Positions 43,316 to 51,725 of a stretch of 64,000 nucleotides of DNA are shown piece by piece. The DNA is taken from NCBI RefSeq assembly GCF_018129385.1, contig NZ_JAFCLN010000003.1:339501-403500 (forward strand), given 5' to 3'. Numbering within the stretch: position 1 is the stretch's first letter; every line of letters starts with the position of its first letter. This DNA is from Bradyrhizobium lablabi. GTDB lineage: Bacteria; Pseudomonadota; Alphaproteobacteria; Rhizobiales; Xanthobacteraceae. The notes beneath the pieces are model-generated. The model had not been told where the DNA came from. It did no database searches and saw nothing but the letters and a program-made list of their open reading frames with translations. A program made the translations under genes and the position numbers.

Positions 43316-43378
43316 GGCGCACGCCGCGCAGGTCGCTCGGAGCGTTGGCGCCTGATTTTCATCCTACCTTCAAAAGGC

Positions 43379-43406
43379 AAAGCCCGCTTCGGTGAAAGCG
43401 GGCTTC
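43379..43406. terminator. Bidirectional intrinsic terminator
   Basis: AAAGCCCGCTTCGGTGAAAGCG followed by GGCTT forms a ten-base stem with small loop between two convergent genes. On the minus strand GCTTTGCCTTTTG follows, giving a U-rich tail for the 43440-44150 gene; a shorter T content follows on the plus strand. Confidence 0.75.
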
Positions 43407-43439
43407 AGGCCATCGGCAGATGGTTGGGCGTGAACCGCG

Positions 43440-44150
43440 TCAGATCATCGAGGCGACGCGTTCAAGGCCGATGATGCGGGCGAGCGCGCGCACTTCGCGC
43501 TTCTGGTCCTCGCGGAGCTGGAACAGCAGTGGCATCGCCGCCGATTTGAGCTGCTGGACTTCATCCCAATCCGGATCGATCGGGGGCGCGCCGGCGGCGG
43601 GATCGGACTGGCGGACGGTGTGCATCTTGCGGGCGATGGCGCGCAGCGATTTCTCGACGCCGGGCCAATAGGATTCCTGATCGGGCGACAGCTTCAGCCG
43701 CTCCTTGATGCCGGCGATCTGGGCGTCGCTGAGCAGCGTGTAGTTCTTCTGCGCCGGCGGTTGCGGCTTTGCCGCGGCCTTCGGCTTGGGCTGCGGGGCC
43801 GGAGCCGGCGCGGTCACGATGCCAGGCGCGCCGATATCGGAGGGGGCGGTGGAGGCATAGGCCTGGCGCAGCGGCTCGGTCAGGACCGGCATCTGCTGCG
43901 GCGGCTCAAAGGCGGCGGTCGCCATCGCGACGACGGCGAGCTTGTCCTTCTTGCTTTCCTTGTTGGAGACGGGGCCCCTCGGCGTTGGAGCGGCGGCGGC
44001 CAGTTCGAACCGGTCGCTTAGTCCGGCGGACGGCAGGCTGTCGCGTCCCAAAATCGCCGCCGCGGCGGCGCCGACCACGAGAATGCAGGTCAGCGCGACA
44101 ATCGAGATGGCTCGGGTCAAAAATGGTCTCCGTTTGGGTCGGCGGCTCAC
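43440..44150 (-). CDS. Membrane-anchored or secreted helical protein (LTXXQ/Spy-like)
   Basis: A 236-residue protein. The GTG at 44150 is six bases after GGGGAT; the frame is open upstream without a ribosome-binding site. An N-terminal span (AISIVALTCILVVGAAAAAI) is followed by a Pro/Ala/Lys linker and a C-terminal helical domain with LSDAQIAGIKERLKLSPDQE, a pattern like the LTxxQ motif of Spy/CpxP-type periplasmic chaperones. The link to Spy is tentative. Confidence 0.65.
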   Translation of the reverse strand: MSRRPKRRPFLTRAISIVALTCILVVGAAAAAILGRDSLPSAGLSDRFELAAAAPTPRGPVSNKESKKDKLAVVAMATAAFEPPQQMPVLTEPLRQAYASTAPSDIGAPGIVTAPAPAPQPKPKAAAKPQPPAQKNYTLLSDAQIAGIKERLKLSPDQESYWPGVEKSLRAIARKMHTVRQSDPAAGAPPIDPDWDEVQQLKSAAMPLLFQLREDQKREVRALARIIGLERVASMI

Positions 44151-44254
44151 TGCTTTATCCCCGAAATGTGAACGGTAATTAAGGCTTAACCGTGCCGCGC
44201 CATCAGCGACAGGGCGCGAAAATGAGTGGAAAATCGCCCGAAATGGCCAAAAAA

Positions 44255-44500
44255 TCAGGCCGCTGCGTACAGATCGTAGGCTTCCTGGATGTCGGCGACG
44301 ATGTCGGAAGCCTCCCACAGGGCGTCCGGGGCGACCGACCGCAGGCTGATGGTCCAGTTGCCTTTGGCCGTGCGGGGCATGCTGATGATGTCGAACTCGA
44401 CCCCGCGGCAGAGCGGGTGCCGGTCCAGCGCAAAGGCGACGCGGGTCCTGATCTCCTCGAGGGTGGCCGGAGTCTTTGCAAAAAGCCTATCGAAATCCAT
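44255..44500 (-). CDS. Small protein of unknown function
   Basis: An 81-residue protein with MDFDRLFAKTPATLEEIRTR and WEASDIVADIQEAYDLYAAA. It has alternating charged and hydrophobic residues consistent with a compact alpha/beta fold, but no family is recognised. The ATG at 44500 was chosen because the frame upstream becomes Pro/Arg-rich and non-protein-like. A CtrA-type box lies 78 bases upstream. Confidence 0.6.
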   Translation of the reverse strand: MDFDRLFAKTPATLEEIRTRVAFALDRHPLCRGVEFDIISMPRTAKGNWTISLRSVAPDALWEASDIVADIQEAYDLYAAA

Positions 44501-44577
44501 CCCGCTACCCCCGCAACGCCGGAGGTCCGGCCGTGGCGGCGGACCGTCCTGTCGGACTATTGTTGGCGTCAGCTTGG

Positions 44578-44592
44578 TTAATGGCGCGTTAA
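44578..44592. promoter_or_regulatory. CtrA-type box TTAA-N7-TTAA
   Basis: TTAATGGCGCGTTAA is an exact match to the CtrA recognition pattern TTAA-N7-TTAA. It lies in the divergent gap, 37 bases from the start of the membrane-protein gene at 44629 and 78 bases from the start at 44500. CtrA is the alphaproteobacterial cell-cycle regulator; binding here is inferred from the motif only. Confidence 0.5.
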
Positions 44593-44628
44593 GCGGCCGG
44601 ATTTTGCGCGGGAAGGCGACACATCGGC

Positions 44629-45303
44629 ATGGCGGGATCGGCACCTGACCTGATGACACCCGAGGTGACGGCGGCGGCGCCGGCACCGGCGGCGGCCTCG
44701 GTGCGCGCCGGGGTGCTGGCGGCGGCCACGGTCTCACTGGTCACGCTGTCGATCGCTACTTTCGAATTGTCGATGGCGGACTGGCCATCCGGCTTCGTGC
44801 TGCTGGTGATCCTGCCGCTGGCGGCGCTTTTGTTCTTCAGTTGCAGCCTGTGGTCGGCCAGCCAGTTGCTGCGGATCCGGAAAGAGGGCGCAAGATTCGC
44901 CCTGCCCTTCCTGATCTGCGCGGCCACGCTGGCGGCGCTGGTCTATGCGCCGTTACAGCAGATCTACCTACAGCGCGATTTCTGGGCGCGCCGCGCCGAC
45001 CGCGAAAGGATCGTGGCGCGGGTGGAGAATGGCGAGTTGTTTCCGAATGTCAGCTACAACAGGAATTTGATCGCGCTCGGCGAGAACGCGCCGCGCGTCT
45101 CCGCCGGCAACGACATCGTGATCGACGATCGCGACGAAGGCGCCTATGTGCTGTTTTTGACCTCGCGCGGGCTAAAACACCATTTCACCGGCTTCCTGCG
45201 CGTGCCGCCCGGCGGCGATCCCAAAAAATTCTTCGAGTTCGCGGACAAGCCGCCGTCGCGGCTCGAGCCATACGACAAGGATTGGTGGTTCGTGGCGAAT
45301 TAG
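44629..45303 (+). CDS. Membrane protein of unknown function
   Basis: A 224-residue protein with three hydrophobic spans (about residues 27-48, 55-77 and 87-104), then a polar C-terminal domain of 120 residues (WARRADRERIVARVENGELF and GLKHHFTGFLRVPP). The C-terminal part is probably periplasmic or cytoplasmic beta-rich. Not recognised. A CtrA-type box just upstream suggests cell-cycle control. Confidence 0.68.
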   Translation: MAGSAPDLMTPEVTAAAPAPAAASVRAGVLAAATVSLVTLSIATFELSMADWPSGFVLLVILPLAALLFFSCSLWSASQLLRIRKEGARFALPFLICAATLAALVYAPLQQIYLQRDFWARRADRERIVARVENGELFPNVSYNRNLIALGENAPRVSAGNDIVIDDRDEGAYVLFLTSRGLKHHFTGFLRVPPGGDPKKFFEFADKPPSRLEPYDKDWWFVAN

Positions 45304-45438
45304 GGTGTGTCTGCTCACAGCGCCGCAAGCGATCGAGGTCCGCAAAGAGCCGGCTTGCTTGGTATGCTGGGATCAAAAATGATCGAGCAGGCTTATTTCA
45401 GCCCGGTCAGCGCGTTTTCACCCCGAGGGAGACCATGG

Positions 45439-46002
45439 ATGGCGCACCCGTTCTATACCATCGGTCATGGCACAAGGCCGCTTGGAGAATTCATCGGCCT
45501 CCTGCAAAGCGTCGAGGTGACCCTGCTCGGCGATGTACGCACCGTGCCGCGGTCCCGGGCCAACCCGCAATATAACCGGGAAGCGTTGCCGGATGCGCTC
45601 CGGCCGCACGGAATAGGCTATGAGCACATGGCCGAGCTCGGCGGCCTGCGCAGTCGCGTGCGCGAGGTGGCGCCCACCGTCAATGCGTTCTGGACCAACG
45701 AAAGTTTTCATAACTATGCCGACTACGCCATGGGCGAGCGCTTTCGTGCCGGGCTCGGGCATTTGCGCGAGCTCGGCAAGACCCGGCGCTGCGCGATCAT
45801 GTGCGCCGAAACGTTGTGGTGGCGCTGCCACCGGCGGATCATCACGGACTATCTGCTTGCCGCCGGCGAGCAGGTGTTTCACATCCTTTCGGCGGGGAAG
45901 ATCGAACGGGCGATCATCAACGAGGCGGCCCGGCCGCATCGTGCCGACCTCCTGGTCTATCCGGCCGCCCCTTCGGCACAGTCCGACCTGTTCGCGAGGT
46001 AG
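45439..46002 (+). CDS. DUF488 family protein
   Basis: A 187-residue DUF488 protein with the diagnostic start FYTIGHGTRPLGEFIGLL, DVRTVPRSR, and the later CAIMCAETLWWRCHRRIITD, which contains the conserved Cys/His cluster of the family. Some members are thought to act in nucleic-acid or iron metabolism but no reaction is established. The ATG at 45439 follows GAGGGAG; upstream frame discounted. Confidence 0.83.
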   Translation: MAHPFYTIGHGTRPLGEFIGLLQSVEVTLLGDVRTVPRSRANPQYNREALPDALRPHGIGYEHMAELGGLRSRVREVAPTVNAFWTNESFHNYADYAMGERFRAGLGHLRELGKTRRCAIMCAETLWWRCHRRIITDYLLAAGEQVFHILSAGKIERAIINEAARPHRADLLVYPAAPSAQSDLFAR

Positions 46003-46219
46003 GTTCCAAGGTGGCACTGCGCCGGCTTCCGCGCGTGAGGGCAAGGCGCTCGAGGACTCGCGGCTTCGTCAAGCCGGATCATCCGCTGGTCTTCATAAAT
46101 TGAGACGTTGCGGATCGGGTGCGTTTGATGTCCGATATACAATCGACGGCGACGCGAAGCTCGAACGTCGCCGGATGTCCGAGTCGGGTTCAGGCTGTGT
46201 GTGACAAGGAGGCCAAGAG

Positions 46220-46564
46220 ATGAGGATAATGACCGTGGCGTTCGCTCTCGGAACGACCCTGGTGCTGTGCACTCAGGGAACGTTTAGTGTCACAGCACAT
46301 GCGCAGGAGGCCAGGGTCGTTCGTGAACCGCGGCAAAGGCCTCTGATCAGGGTGCCTATCGTAACACCAGCCCCATACTGGGATTCCTATATTGTTCCAC
46401 GATATCGCTACCGGCCTGAGGACGACCGGGTCGATCCATGCGGCGGGCCCGTGGTGCCGGTGATCCGGTTCGGACCTCAAGAAGAAACGGTTCCGTTGTG
46501 GTTGGCGAACGAGCTGGGTCTTGGCCGTGTGCATGGCCGAGATTGGCCATGCAGGGGTCGGTAA
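46220..46564 (+). CDS. Small secreted protein of unknown function
   Basis: A 114-residue protein with a signal peptide (MRIMTVAFALGTTLVLCTQG to AHA) and a mature Arg/Pro-rich part including PAPYWDSYIVPRYRYRPED. The ribosome-binding AAGGAGG is ten bases before the ATG. No domain recognised. Convergent with the LivJ-type binding-protein gene. Confidence 0.62.
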   Translation: MRIMTVAFALGTTLVLCTQGTFSVTAHAQEARVVREPRQRPLIRVPIVTPAPYWDSYIVPRYRYRPEDDRVDPCGGPVVPVIRFGPQEETVPLWLANELGLGRVHGRDWPCRGR

Positions 46565-46579
46565 TGCGCCCGCCGCGCA

Positions 46580-47764
46580 TTACTTGATCGCGATCGCGTC
46601 GGACATCGTGACCCACCTCGTGCCGTCGAAGCGCTGGGGGCGCAGCGATTTTATCAGCCGGTAATCGTCGCGGCTGGTGTTCACGGTGATTCCTGGAATC
46701 AATCCCGGAAGCTTCACCTCTTTCAGCGCGGTCGCCTGCTTCATGATGTTTTCAGGCGAAAGGTCGGAGCCGCAGGCTTCGAGAACCTTCGTCATCAGGA
46801 CGGCGATATTCCAGCCGGTGAAGTTGAGTTGTTCCTCTATATTGCCCTCCGGGTAATACTTCTTCATGAAGTCCAGCCATTCGAGATAGCCGGGGTCGTT
46901 CACCCATTCGGGATCGCCCACCGTTTTGGTCGGCGTCGCCGATATCGCGCCTTTTGAGTATTCAAGCCCTGCCGGCTTCAGGATCGTCGCCACGAAATTG
47001 CTGCCGATCGGCAGGAATTGCTGGGCGCGCCAGCCAAGTTCGCCGGCCTTGCGGATGGCTTGCGTGGTGAATTTTCCAGTCGACGCGTTCAAGAATACGT
47101 TCGCGTTGGTGCTCGCGAGCGCAACGACCAGCGAGTCCACCGTGGGCGAGGTGACCTCGTACGGGGAAGCAGCCACGATCTCGGCCTTGGAGTCGAGACG
47201 GGCCAATTCCGCCTTGAAACTTCGAAGATATTCTCGCCCGTAATCATCGTTCTGGTACAGCACGGCCACGCGCGCCGCCGGGATCGTGCTCGATACGAGT
47301 CTGGCGTAGACCGTTGCCTCGGTGCTGAACAGCGTCATCCCCGAGAGCGTGTATGGGCTCGCATGGGGGTCGGCGAAACGGTCGCTCGCGGCAAAGACGA
47401 AGAGCTGCGGGATTTTTCGGCTGTTCAGATATTTCTGCACCGCCGCATTCTGCGCCGTGCCCATGCTGCCGAATATCGCGACCGCGCCGTCGCTCTCGAC
47501 CAGCCGGCGCGTCTGCTCGACCGCCTTGGGCGGACTGTAGGCATCGTCGAGCGATATCAGCTTGACCTTGCGGCCGTTGATCCCGCCCTTTGCGTTGATC
47601 ATCTCGAAGTAGCGCGTCTGCACCTTGCCGACGGCGCTGAGCGCGGATGCAGCTCCGCTGTAGGGCATGGTTTGTCCCAGAACGAGGTCGCCCTCGTCCG
47701 CCATCGATGGCGATGCCGCAATCGCCAACGCAGCCGCGACCAATATCCAGCGCTTGCCCCGCAT
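46580..47764 (-). CDS. LivJ-type ABC transporter substrate-binding protein
   Basis: A 394-residue type I periplasmic binding protein (Peripl_BP_6). Signal peptide residues 1-22 (ending SMA), then LVLGQTMPYSGAASALSAVG and AIFGSMGTAQNAAVQKYLNS typical of the LivJ/AmiC group used for amino acids, amides or aromatic acids. The ATG at 47764 follows GGGGAGGAG. No permease or ATPase is adjacent. A MarR-type operator sits in the spacer of its promoter, identical to that before the Rieske oxygenase, so the ligand is likely the substrate of that pathway. Confidence 0.87.
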   Translation of the reverse strand: MRGKRWILVAAALAIAASPSMADEGDLVLGQTMPYSGAASALSAVGKVQTRYFEMINAKGGINGRKVKLISLDDAYSPPKAVEQTRRLVESDGAVAIFGSMGTAQNAAVQKYLNSRKIPQLFVFAASDRFADPHASPYTLSGMTLFSTEATVYARLVSSTIPAARVAVLYQNDDYGREYLRSFKAELARLDSKAEIVAASPYEVTSPTVDSLVVALASTNANVFLNASTGKFTTQAIRKAGELGWRAQQFLPIGSNFVATILKPAGLEYSKGAISATPTKTVGDPEWVNDPGYLEWLDFMKKYYPEGNIEEQLNFTGWNIAVLMTKVLEACGSDLSPENIMKQATALKEVKLPGLIPGITVNTSRDDYRLIKSLRPQRFDGTRWVTMSDAIAIK

Positions 47765-47795
47765 GCCTCTCCTCCCCTCTTTGTTGTTATTCCAA

Positions 47796-47824
47796 TTTGT
47801 CTTCCTAGGAAGATATATTGTCAA
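47796..47824 (-). promoter_or_regulatory. Sigma70-type promoter with MarR-type operator in the spacer (binding-protein gene)
   Basis: On the minus strand TTGACA (complement of 47819-47824), a 17-base spacer, and GACAAA (complement of 47796-47801) form a promoter 32 bases from the start codon. The perfect palindrome TCTTCCTAGGAAGA (47800-47813) overlaps spacer and -10. The same block recurs at 50235-50263. A bound repressor would exclude RNA polymerase. Confidence 0.65.
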
Positions 47825-47969
47825 GCCGGAACGGACGGCGGCAAATGGTCGCCTTTAGGCTAAGGAGGCCAGCGATCTGCCGCCGGACAGGCCGCAGGGC
47901 GACACTGCAATTCCGGAATGATAGACTTTCGTCGGCTGCAATTTCCGGCTTTGGGAGAAGAGTGAAACG

Positions 47970-48575
47970 ATGGCGAAGAGAAGCGTGTCCCGCAACGCGG
48001 TCCGGGTCGCAAGAGAACCGGAGAAGTCGATCGCGACCCTCTACGACAACATCGAGGCGGCTTGGCTTCAACAGCGTCCCGACCTCGACATGGCGATGGC
48101 GTGCACGCTGCTGCGCCTGGAGCGGGTCAACCAACTGCACGAAATGCGGGTGCAGGCGATATCGAAGACGGTCGGCCTGCAAACCGGCGAGCTTCATGTC
48201 CTGCTCGCGCTCAGGCGGTCGGGCAAGCCGTACGAGCTGCGCCCGACCGACCTGTTCCGCGCCCTGCTTGTCACTTCCGGCGCCATGACCAAACGCGTGG
48301 CAAGGCTCCAGGAGGGCGGCTTCATCCTTCGTGTCTCCGCCAACGACGACGGCCGCTCCGAACTCGTCCGGCTTACCGCAAAAGGCCTCGCGACCGCCGA
48401 CCGCGGCATTACCGAAATCGCGCGCGTCGTCGAACGCGTGACGGAAGACAGCGGCTTGACGCGAGCCGAGATCGCAGCGCTCGACCGCGCGTTGCGCAAG
48501 CTGCTGACGGTCACCACGGTGGGGGAAGGAAAGCGCAAGAAGCGGCCGGCCGCGGCAGACCAGCGCGCCCGGTGA
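47970..48575 (+). CDS. MarR-family transcriptional regulator
   Basis: A 201-residue MarR regulator. The winged helix spans LQTGELHVLLALRRSGKPYE through LVTSGAMTKRVARLQEGGFI, with the wing SANDDGRSELVRLTAKG. It has longer N- and C-terminal basic tails than the typical 145-residue MarR. It lies between two operons whose promoters carry the same 14-base palindrome, so it is the obvious regulator of both. Effector unknown; likely an aromatic acid. Confidence 0.85.
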   Translation: MAKRSVSRNAVRVAREPEKSIATLYDNIEAAWLQQRPDLDMAMACTLLRLERVNQLHEMRVQAISKTVGLQTGELHVLLALRRSGKPYELRPTDLFRALLVTSGAMTKRVARLQEGGFILRVSANDDGRSELVRLTAKGLATADRGITEIARVVERVTEDSGLTRAEIAALDRALRKLLTVTTVGEGKRKKRPAAADQRAR

Positions 48576-48591
48576 GGCGGCCTCGCCGCGT

Positions 48592-48924
48592 TCATCCGGC
48601 ATTCGCATCATCGATGTTCACGTAAACCTCGCCGTCGCGAACCTCCACCTGAAAGACCCTGATGTCGTCATAGTCGCCCGCCCGGCACTCGCCGTTGCGC
48701 ACGTCGAACATCGCGCCATGCAGCGGGCATTCGACGACATGTCCTTCGATGAATCCGGTCGACAGCAGCGCAAAGGCATGCGGGCAGACGTCGTCGGTCG
48801 CGAAGATTTCGTCGTCGACCTTGTAGAGCCCGATCCGCAATTCGCCGAGCTTGAAGCCCAACGGCTCGCCTTCCGAAAGCTTTGCAGCCGCGCACAGGTG
48901 CTGCCAGGTTGTGGTCGCGGTCAT
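48592..48924 (-). CDS. Rieske-type [2Fe-2S] ferredoxin component
   Basis: A 110-residue Rieske ferredoxin. The cluster ligands are CPHAF (C-x-H) and CPLHG (C-x2-H). It would pass electrons to the terminal oxygenase encoded immediately upstream in the same operon, 45 bases apart. No reductase gene is in the window, so the electron donor must be encoded elsewhere. Confidence 0.88.
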   Translation of the reverse strand: MTATTTWQHLCAAAKLSEGEPLGFKLGELRIGLYKVDDEIFATDDVCPHAFALLSTGFIEGHVVECPLHGAMFDVRNGECRAGDYDDIRVFQVEVRDGEVYVNIDDANAG

Positions 48925-48969
48925 CGAATCCTCCGGGGAAGCCGATCGGGGCGATTGTTCTTGCGTGCC

Positions 48970-50196
48970 TCAGGCCGCTAGCGTCCGCCAATCAACGGCG
49001 GACGAAGCCAGCTTGCCGCCGACGGCGCGGATGCTCTTGTAGGACATCGCCTCGCCCTGGCCGCTCTTCGGCGGCTGTCCTTTCATGAAGCGGCTGACTT
49101 CGTCGAGCAGCTCGCGGCGGACGCGGATGATCGCCTGATCGGCCGAGCAGAGATATTCCTGGGTGCGATCGACGATCGGCCCCATGCTTACCATCACCAC
49201 AAAGTCTTCCGTGGGGATGTCGTGAAAGCCGGTGGCGTTGCCGGCCGTCATGATCTCGCGGTTCTGCCCCCAGTTGTTGCTGCGGTCGCCCGGCAGGCCG
49301 CCGGACATCGGCCATTGATTGGCGCGCTGCACCCGGCGGAACGAGTCGCAGGGACGCTCAGGATTGTAATAGATGTACCATTGGATCAGGTTTTCATCGT
49401 CGATCGGCACCGCGATGATGGCGGTGCGGTCCTGCATCGCCCCGGTGCCGAACACCGGCGGGATCAGCCCGTAATAGGGCATGACGAATTCGGTGACGCG
49501 GGCAAGGCGGGAGCCATCGCCGATCTCGCGCAGCGCCGCCGCGCGAAAACCGTACGGCTTCTTCTCGAATTCGTAACCGACCGCCGTGTTCTGCCGCGTC
49601 GCCCCGAAATCCGATGCCGACGCCGCCGTCCAGCTCTGGTGCAGCAGCGCAATATGCGAGGAGTCGATGGTGGCTTCGACGCCTTGCAGCCAGTTCGCGT
49701 TCAGCTCGATCCCGGCCGTGTAGACCTGCTCGGGCGGCAGATCCATCCATTCGAAGTCGGGCGGCGGCGGAGCTACTCCCTCGCCGAGCCAGACCCAGAT
49801 CAGGCCGGCTCCTTCGCGCGTCGGATAGGATTTGACCTTCACGGTCTTCATGAATTCCTTTGGGTTGTTCGGCTCGTTCGGCACGTCCAGCACCTCGCCG
49901 CGGGCGCTGATCCGCCAGCCGTGAAACAGGCAGGTGACCGCGCAATCGTCGACGCGGCCCAAAGCGAGCGAGGCGCCCCTGTGGGGACAGGCTTCATCGA
50001 GAAAGCCGACCTGACCGCCGCCTCCCCTGAACGCCACGAAATTGCGGCCGAACAGTTTGACCCGAACCGGCGCCTCTCCCTTTCGAACGCGCACCGACAG
50101 GATGGCGGGCAACCAATAATGCTGCCGGAGCATGCGCCCCATCGGCGCGTCGCCGGTGACGCGGCACAGCAATTCGTTTTCTTCCCTGGAGACCAT
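48970..50196 (-). CDS. Rieske non-heme iron oxygenase, terminal (alpha) subunit
   Basis: A 408-residue oxygenase of the phthalate-dioxygenase-like/KshA-type group that works without a beta subunit. The Rieske cluster motif is CPHRG and CLFHGW (residues about 69-92); the mononuclear iron motif is IDSSHIALLH, giving two His ligands. It hydroxylates or demethylates an aromatic substrate using the ferredoxin encoded downstream. Promoter with MarR-type operator is 32-67 bases upstream. An SDR and a cupin gene are divergent, and a LivJ-type binding protein shares the operator. Confidence 0.88.
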   Translation of the reverse strand: MVSREENELLCRVTGDAPMGRMLRQHYWLPAILSVRVRKGEAPVRVKLFGRNFVAFRGGGGQVGFLDEACPHRGASLALGRVDDCAVTCLFHGWRISARGEVLDVPNEPNNPKEFMKTVKVKSYPTREGAGLIWVWLGEGVAPPPPDFEWMDLPPEQVYTAGIELNANWLQGVEATIDSSHIALLHQSWTAASASDFGATRQNTAVGYEFEKKPYGFRAAALREIGDGSRLARVTEFVMPYYGLIPPVFGTGAMQDRTAIIAVPIDDENLIQWYIYYNPERPCDSFRRVQRANQWPMSGGLPGDRSNNWGQNREIMTAGNATGFHDIPTEDFVVMVSMGPIVDRTQEYLCSADQAIIRVRRELLDEVSRFMKGQPPKSGQGEAMSYKSIRAVGGKLASSAVDWRTLAA

Positions 50197-50234
50197 GACG
50201 CATTCCCTCGATTGACGTTCGCGACTTTTGTCAT

Positions 50235-50263
50235 ATTATCTTCCTAGGAAGATATCTTGTCAA
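50235..50263 (-). promoter_or_regulatory. Sigma70-type promoter with MarR-type operator in the spacer (oxygenase operon)
   Basis: On the minus strand TTGACA (complement of 50258-50263), 17-base spacer, GATAAT (complement of 50235-50240) give a near-consensus promoter 39 bases from the oxygenase start. The perfect 18-base palindrome TATCTTCCTAGGAAGATA is at 50237-50254. 24 of 25 bases match the block at 47800-47824. The operator also sits 36 bases before the SDR start, so it could control both directions. Confidence 0.7.
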
Positions 50264-50289
50264 TGCCGGCAATGCGGGGGTGGTTTGCG

Positions 50290-51171
50290 ATGACGGGCGG
50301 GAGCTTGAAGAATTGCGTCGCGCTGGTGACGGGCGGCAGTCGCGGCGTCGGCAAGGGCGTTGCCATTGGCCTCGCCGAAGCCGGCGCTACCGTCATCGTC
50401 ACCGGCAGGACGCGTGGCGGCGGCGACTCGGAGTGGCCCGGATCGCTCGAGGAAACCGTCAACGCCATCAATGAGGCCGGCGGCAACGGCGCGGGTCTAT
50501 TGTGCGACCATTCCGATGACGATTCGGTGCAGTCCGTGTTCGAACGGATAAAGCGGGAGTACGGCCATCTCGATGTGCTCGTGAACAATGTGTTTGCAGC
50601 GCCGCACGTCATGCCGGTCAATGTGCCGTTCTGGCAGATACCGATGTCGCTCTGGGATACGATGCAGCGGGTCGGCCTGCGTTCGCATCTCGTCGCAAGC
50701 CGGCTGGCGGTTCCGCTCATGCTGCCGCAGGGACGAGGGCTGATCGTCAACACCTCTTCGGGCGGCGGCATCCGCTACACCTTCAACGTTGCCTTTGGCG
50801 TGCAAAAGGCCGGCGTCGACAGAATGGCGCGCGACATGGCGCACGAATTGCGGGGATACGGCATCGCCGCGGTTTCGATCTGGCCGGGATACATCAGAAG
50901 CGAAAAGCTCGCGGCGCAGCCCGATCGCGTGCCGCCGGCGCTGGCAAAACTGATCGCCGAGCGAGGCGAAACGCCCCAGTTCGCCGGACGCGCCGTTGCC
51001 GCGCTCGCCGCCGACCCTGACGTCATGAACAAGACGGGCCAGATCCTGCTGGCCTCCGAGCTCGCCCTTGAATACGGGTTCACCGATATCGACGGAAAAA
51101 TCCCGCCACCGCCAAGCCGCGATCCTGCGCCGCTTTCTGTTTTCAACCCTGCCACGTCAAACCAGGCGTAA
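50290..51171 (+). CDS. SDR-family oxidoreductase lacking the catalytic Tyr
   Basis: A 293-residue short-chain dehydrogenase, DHRS1-like. The NAD(P) motif is TGGSRGVGKG (residues about 14-23), followed by the NNVF segment (NNAG equivalent). The catalytic Ser (NTSSGG) and Lys are present, but the YxxxK motif reads FGVQK, so Tyr is replaced by Phe. The start at 50290 has GGGGG nine bases upstream; ATGs at 50263 and 50272 are possible. It is divergent from the Rieske oxygenase. Loss of Tyr argues for impaired or altered activity. Confidence 0.8.
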   Translation: MTGGSLKNCVALVTGGSRGVGKGVAIGLAEAGATVIVTGRTRGGGDSEWPGSLEETVNAINEAGGNGAGLLCDHSDDDSVQSVFERIKREYGHLDVLVNNVFAAPHVMPVNVPFWQIPMSLWDTMQRVGLRSHLVASRLAVPLMLPQGRGLIVNTSSGGGIRYTFNVAFGVQKAGVDRMARDMAHELRGYGIAAVSIWPGYIRSEKLAAQPDRVPPALAKLIAERGETPQFAGRAVAALAADPDVMNKTGQILLASELALEYGFTDIDGKIPPPPSRDPAPLSVFNPATSNQA

Positions 51172-51195
51172 AGCCCCGCACAACAGGAGGTATCG

Positions 51196-51702
51196 ATGAA
51201 CATCGCATTGGGAAGAAGTCCCGCGCTGAACCACGACTGGCGTCAGCTCGCGCTGGCTGCCGCCGCCGGACTGATGTGCGCGCTGGCCATCGCCAGGACA
51301 TTGCCGTTGACGGTCAACGCGGCCATCGCCGTTACCGACACGCTTTGTTCCGACAGCCGTGCGGCGGGTTCGCCGCTCGACAAGGTCGAGCTGATTTCGT
51401 CTCACGCCTTGCCGAACGTAGCGGGCAAGCGCGTGACCATCGTGCGGGTGACGTACGGACCGGGCGGCTTCACCCGGCCGCATCGTCACGCGGGCTCGGT
51501 AACCGCCTATATCACCAAGGGCCAGGTACGTTCCCAGCTTGCCGGCGGCCCGGTCGAAACCTTCGCCGTGGGGCAGTCGTTCTTCGAGCCGCCGGGCGCC
51601 GTCCACCTCGTTTCGGCCAATGCCAGCACCACCGAGATGGCGGAGATGATCGCCGTTTTCGTCGCCGACGAGGGTGCGCAGCTCACCACGTTCATTGATT
51701 GA
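51196..51702 (+). CDS. Cupin-domain protein
   Basis: A 168-residue protein with an N-terminal hydrophobic segment (residues 15-42, signal peptide or anchor) and a cupin barrel with the metal-binding motif GGFTRPHRHAGSVTAYITKGQ and the second motif FFEPPGAVHLVSAN. It follows the SDR gene by 24 bases, with AGGAGG before the ATG, so it belongs to the SDR transcript. It may be a periplasmic metal-dependent enzyme or binding protein; substrate unknown. Confidence 0.8.
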   Translation: MNIALGRSPALNHDWRQLALAAAAGLMCALAIARTLPLTVNAAIAVTDTLCSDSRAAGSPLDKVELISSHALPNVAGKRVTIVRVTYGPGGFTRPHRHAGSVTAYITKGQVRSQLAGGPVETFAVGQSFFEPPGAVHLVSANASTTEMAEMIAVFVADEGAQLTTFID

Positions 51703-51725
51703 TCGGACGCCCTGCGCCGGCGGCG

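Noticed and set aside
51276..51698. 140-codon frame overlapping the cupin gene
   Set aside because: Arg-rich shadow of the cupin gene, which has both cupin motifs and a good ribosome-binding site.
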